Source: Nocardia huaxiensis (GTDB lineage: Bacteria; Actinomycetota; Actinomycetes; Mycobacteriales; Mycobacteriaceae). Taken from it: a stretch of 64,000 bases of DNA. The DNA lies in contig NZ_CP059399.1 in the NCBI RefSeq assembly GCF_013744875.1, forward strand, positions 2,914,001 to 2,978,000, given 5' to 3'. The notes under the pieces are model-generated. The model did not search any database. It worked only from the letters and a program-made list of their open reading frames with translations, and was not told the origin of the DNA. Positions 60,943-64,000 of the stretch are shown piece by piece. The position numbers were made by a program, and so were the translations under genes. Numbering within the stretch: the stretch's first letter is position 1; each line of letters opens with the position of its first letter.

Positions 60943-61054
60943 ACGCAACTATTCCGTAGCGCCCCGGCGGGCCCATACGATTAGCTGACAGCAAGAGCGG
61001 CACAGGAAACTTACGTGGCGGCGCCCCGGCGCCCGCCGATGCGGGGTGATTGCG

Positions 61055-61765
61055 GTGTCCGACAGTGAGTTGCTGGTGGCGGTGCTGGCGAGGTTCGCAC
61101 GGCTGCTTCCCGCGGCACACGAAATGCCCCACATCCTGGAACAGTTGATGCGCAGTGCTATCGATGTGCTGGAACCGGCCGGGGCCACCGTCGCACTGTC
61201 GGCGCAGCTGAGCTCCGCGGAAACCGACCCCTTCAGTGGAATTCCCGCCGAACTGCTGGATCTCGAAGTCTGCCAGCGGGACTGCGCACGCGGACCGGGC
61301 GTGGTCGCGCACACCTGCGGTGCGCCGGTGACCATCACCGATATCGGCAACTACGGCGACATGTGGCCGGAGTACGCGGATCTGGCTGGGCAGCACCGGA
61401 TTTCCTCGGTGGCCGCCATTCCCATGCGCCTCGACGACACCGAAGCCGGTGTGCTGAGCCTGTATTCGCGGCAACCCCGGCGCTGGTCGGGGCGGGATCT
61501 GTCGGTGGCGGCACTGCTCGCGGGCATGGCCACCGGGCACATCGTGACGGCGAATCTGGTGCAACGCCAGCAGCGGGTGACCGAACAGCTGCAGCACGCG
61601 TTGAACAGCCGGATCGTGGTGGAGCAGGCCAAGGGCGTGATCGCGCACGCCCGCCGGACCACCCCCGACGCCGCCTTCGAACTCATTCGCGCACACGCCC
61701 GGCGCAATCGGGTGACGGTGCGGGCCGTGGCGCACGGGATCGTCGAACTGGGGCTGCGGATCTGA
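61055..61765 (+). CDS. GAF-ANTAR protein 2
   Basis: A 236-residue regulator of the same architecture: GAF domain (LDLEVCQRDCARGPGVVAHT, ITDIGNYGDMWPEYADLAGQ, AIPMRLDDTEAGVLSLYSRQ) then ANTAR (SRIVVEQAKGVIAHARRTTP, DAAFELIRAHARRNRVTVRA). ANTAR here is of the longer classical type. GTG 61055 has GGGG eight bases upstream; GTG 61046 is in frame too. It is 112 bases after ANTAR protein 1. Confidence 0.85.
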   Translation: MSDSELLVAVLARFARLLPAAHEMPHILEQLMRSAIDVLEPAGATVALSAQLSSAETDPFSGIPAELLDLEVCQRDCARGPGVVAHTCGAPVTITDIGNYGDMWPEYADLAGQHRISSVAAIPMRLDDTEAGVLSLYSRQPRRWSGRDLSVAALLAGMATGHIVTANLVQRQQRVTEQLQHALNSRIVVEQAKGVIAHARRTTPDAAFELIRAHARRNRVTVRAVAHGIVELGLRI

Positions 61766-61921
61766 CTCATCTGCGCCACCGTCTCGATCGGTGCGGTAGG
61801 CTGATCAGTTGGCGGAACCGAAAGCCCCTGTCCCCGGCCGGTTTCCGTGTGTTTTCCGACCGTCCCTGCCCCTCGACGGCTCGTATCGGCAACTCTGATT
61901 CCCGCAGAAGTAGGGGCAGCA

Positions 61922-62503
61922 GTGAACGTGTCACGAGCACCGCGAAATCCCGGAAACACCCGTCGCGCCGTCGAATACGACGAACTCGTCCAACGCGTCG
62001 CCACCGGCGACAACCACGCTTACGAGGAGCTCTATCGCGCCACCCGCGGGCTGGTCTACAGCCGTGTCCTGACCATCGTCCGCGACCGCGGCTACGCCGA
62101 GGAGACCTGTCACGAGGTGTACCTCCAGGTCTGGCGCAGCGCAGCGGGTTTCGACCCGCAGCGCGGCAGCGCGCTGACCTGGCTCACCACCCTGGCGCAC
62201 CACCAGGCGGTGGACCGGGTGCGCCGGGAATGCTCGGCCGCCGGGCACGAACACCGCTGGGGCGTCTGCGATTACCGGCCCGCCGCCGATGTGGTGGCGG
62301 AGGAGATCGTGCGCCGGCACGAGGTGCAGGCGGTCCGGCGGGGCCTGCGCTCGCTCACGCCGTATCAACGGGAATCGGTGGTGCTCGCCTACTACGGCGG
62401 GCTCAGTTACGCGCAGGTCGCCGCGCGGCTCGGCATCGGCCTGCCCGCCGTGAAGGCGCGCATCAGATCCGGTCTGGCACAACTGAAGACCTCGCTCGCA
62501 TGA
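61922..62503 (+). CDS. ECF-type RNA polymerase sigma factor (SigK-like)
   Basis: A 193-residue ECF sigma factor. Region 2 is YEELYRATRGLVYSRVLTIV, RDRGYAEETCHEVYLQVWRS with GSALTWLTTLAHHQAVDRVR; region 4 is LRSLTPYQRESVVLAYYGGL, SYAQVAARLGIGLPAVKARI. The closest type is SigK of Mycobacterium. No anti-sigma gene (RskA-like) is next to it, since the next gene is convergent. GTG 61922 has AGTAGGGGC upstream. It follows the GAF-ANTAR pair. Confidence 0.88.
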   Translation: MNVSRAPRNPGNTRRAVEYDELVQRVATGDNHAYEELYRATRGLVYSRVLTIVRDRGYAEETCHEVYLQVWRSAAGFDPQRGSALTWLTTLAHHQAVDRVRRECSAAGHEHRWGVCDYRPAADVVAEEIVRRHEVQAVRRGLRSLTPYQRESVVLAYYGGLSYAQVAARLGIGLPAVKARIRSGLAQLKTSLA

Positions 62504-62530
62504 GCGGGCCCGGTGCGCTGTCGGCGTCTC

Positions 62531-64000
62531 TCAGTGTGCGGAGGTGGCTCGGAATCCCTTGGGCACCAATATGACCGCGAGCACGGCCACGGTTCCCACC
62601 AGCCCCGCCGAAATCCACGACGTGGTGGTGAGCGCGGAATCGAAAGCACGCTGGGCGATTTCGAGCACCTCGGTGCCGAGCGGCCCGCCGACCTGGTGGG
62701 CGATGTAGGCCGCGCCGCCGACGGAGCCGCGCGCGGTGTCCAGATCCTCCCCGGTGAGCGGGAGATCGGTCATGTGCTCGACGAACAGCCGGCCGTGAAT
62801 GCTGCCCAGCAGCGCCACACCGAGTCCGATGCCGAGTTCGTAATTGGTCTCCTCCACCGCACCGGCCTGCCCGGCGCGTTCGGCCGGCACCGCCGCGACC
62901 AGCACCGCGGCGGCCGTCGTAATCGCCACGCCGTCACCGATTCCCAGGCACATGAGCACGAACGCCACCAGCGGATACGACGTGGTGGGCACGGCGGCCA
63001 GCACCACGAAGCCGACCGTCAGCGCGCCCAGGCCCAGCGCCATGAGCGGCCGCACGCCGATGCGCTGCATGAGCCACGGCGTGGACAGCGAACCCACCAG
63101 TGTGGCGATGGCGGCGGGCAGGGTGCGCAGCCCGGCCTCGGACGGGGTGTAGCCGTGAATGTACTGCAGCCACAGCGAAATCAGGAACAGCGCGGCGCCG
63201 ATGGCGAGCATGGCCAGCAGGGTCGCCAGCGCGGCGGCCGTGAAGGTGCGATTGCGGAACAGGCGCACGTCCAGCAGCGGGTCGGGGGAGCGCAACTGCC
63301 GATACGCGAACAGTCCGAGCAGCACGAACGCGGCCACCAGGACCACCAGATCCAGCGCCGCCGGTTCGCCCTTGGCCACATGCTTGATGCCCCAGGCCAG
63401 CGCCACGATGCCGAGCACCGACAGCACCGCGCTGGTCCAGTCGAGCGAGCCCTCCTGCGGCGCTTTGTATTCCGGCAGCAGCCACAGTCCGGCCGTCACG
63501 GTCAGCACCACCACGGGCACGTTCAGCCAGAAGGCCGCCGACCAGCCGAAGTGTTCCACCAGATAGCCGCCGACCAGCGGGCCGATCGCCGCGCCCGCAC
63601 CCGCGACCGAGGCCCAGATGCCGATGGCCAGGGTGCGCTCGCGATCATCGGTGAAGATATTGCGGATCAGCGACAGCGTCGACGGCATGACCATGGCCCC
63701 GCCGACACCGAGCAGCGCGCGGCCCGCGATCAACTGCGCGGGCACATGCGAGGTGGCCGCGACCACCGACGCCAGGCCGAAGAGCACGAACCCGGCGATG
63801 AACAGCCGCTTGCGCCCGAACCGGTCGCCGATCGCGCCGCAGGTGATGAGCAGACCGCCCAGCACCAGCCCGTAGAGATCCACGATCCACAGCTGCTGCA
63901 TGGGGCTGGGTTCCATGTGGTCGATCAGCGACGGCAGCGCGACATTCAGAATCGTGGCATCCATGGCCACCAGCAGCAGGCTGGCGCACAGCACCGCCAG
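62531..64000 (-). CDS. DHA2-type MFS drug antiporter (5' end outside window)
   Basis: The frame stays open at the right edge (LAVLCASLLLVAMDATILNV), so the first residues are missing. About 14 helices are seen. Landmarks are LLVAMDATILNVALPSLIDH, LQ-type LWIVDLYGLVLGGLLITCG, motif A GDRFGRKRLFIAG, GVGGAMVMPSTLSLIRNIF and GAAIGPLVGGYLVEHFGWSA. The class is SmvA/QacA-like multidrug efflux. The convergent ECF sigma gene ends 27 bases from its stop. Confidence 0.9.
   Translation of the reverse strand: MAVLCASLLLVAMDATILNVALPSLIDHMEPSPMQQLWIVDLYGLVLGGLLITCGAIGDRFGRKRLFIAGFVLFGLASVVAATSHVPAQLIAGRALLGVGGAMVMPSTLSLIRNIFTDDRERTLAIGIWASVAGAGAAIGPLVGGYLVEHFGWSAAFWLNVPVVVLTVTAGLWLLPEYKAPQEGSLDWTSAVLSVLGIVALAWGIKHVAKGEPAALDLVVLVAAFVLLGLFAYRQLRSPDPLLDVRLFRNRTFTAAALATLLAMLAIGAALFLISLWLQYIHGYTPSEAGLRTLPAAIATLVGSLSTPWLMQRIGVRPLMALGLGALTVGFVVLAAVPTTSYPLVAFVLMCLGIGDGVAITTAAAVLVAAVPAERAGQAGAVEETNYELGIGLGVALLGSIHGRLFVEHMTDLPLTGEDLDTARGSVGGAAYIAHQVGGPLGTEVLEIAQRAFDSALTTTSWISAGLVGTVAVLAVILVPKGFRATSAH

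Overview
The window is high-GC actinobacterial chromosome and most probably comes from Nocardia or a close relative in the mycolic-acid group (Mycobacteriales). The evidence is the tmRNA tag ADSHQRDYALAA, which is the mycobacterial form; the gene order prfB - MscS-like channel - small membrane protein - ftsE - ftsX ... smpB - ssrA; a fadE24/fadE23-type pair with a hisN-type phosphatase nearby; families typical of the group (DUF732, DUF4189, F420/Ddn-type oxidoreductase, secreted LIP-type lipase); and frequent GTG starts. The genus is inferred from gene content only.

Layout. 1-4.2 kb: the tail of a drug-type MFS transporter fused to carboxypeptidase-regulatory-like repeats, a deleted MFS remnant, a secreted SGNH hydrolase, a lipoprotein and a DUF6319-like protein. 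4.2-10.6 kb: an excalibur protein, a membrane GGDEF cyclase, galK, a glycine-zipper secreted protein and a PepSY/His-rich membrane pair. 10.8-18 kb: two equal-length acyl-CoA synthetases, two SDR enzymes, a LuxR-type regulator and a secreted S1/P1 nuclease. 18-21.3 kb: two paralogous ~130-aa proteins with matching upstream arrays of 11-bp-phased repeats, flanking a GntR regulator, a YdcF-like protein and a resolvase-like protein. 21.3-30.6 kb: a lipoprotein, the acyl-CoA dehydrogenase pair with a double palindrome upstream, a GT39-like membrane protein, hisN, and an XRE regulator sharing a 25-bp operator with an FMN reductase.

30.6-40.5 kb is the conserved translation and division block. Between ftsX and smpB lie recQ, tRNA-Glu, a secreted lipase and a guanidinium exporter (gdx) preceded by what looks like a guanidine-III riboswitch. 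Just after ssrA, a 41-bp copy of its 3' end is repeated 323 bp downstream. The two copies bracket a micro-cassette with a 23-codon peptide gene between two strong terminators. It looks like a scar or minimal passenger at a tmRNA attachment site and is the most unusual structure in the window.

40.5-64 kb: an ABC-F protein, DUF899 and Ddn-type proteins, an AsnC-type regulator divergent from an MFS pump, a receptor Ser/Thr kinase, another MFS transporter, a coupled VOC/flavoprotein pair, a DUF4132 protein, a prolyl oligopeptidase lipoprotein, two TetR regulators (one with a clear operator in the promoter of a DUF3533 membrane protein), two GAF-ANTAR proteins, an ECF sigma factor and the start-truncated end of a DHA2 MFS pump. 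No transposase, CRISPR array or PKS/NRPS gene was seen.
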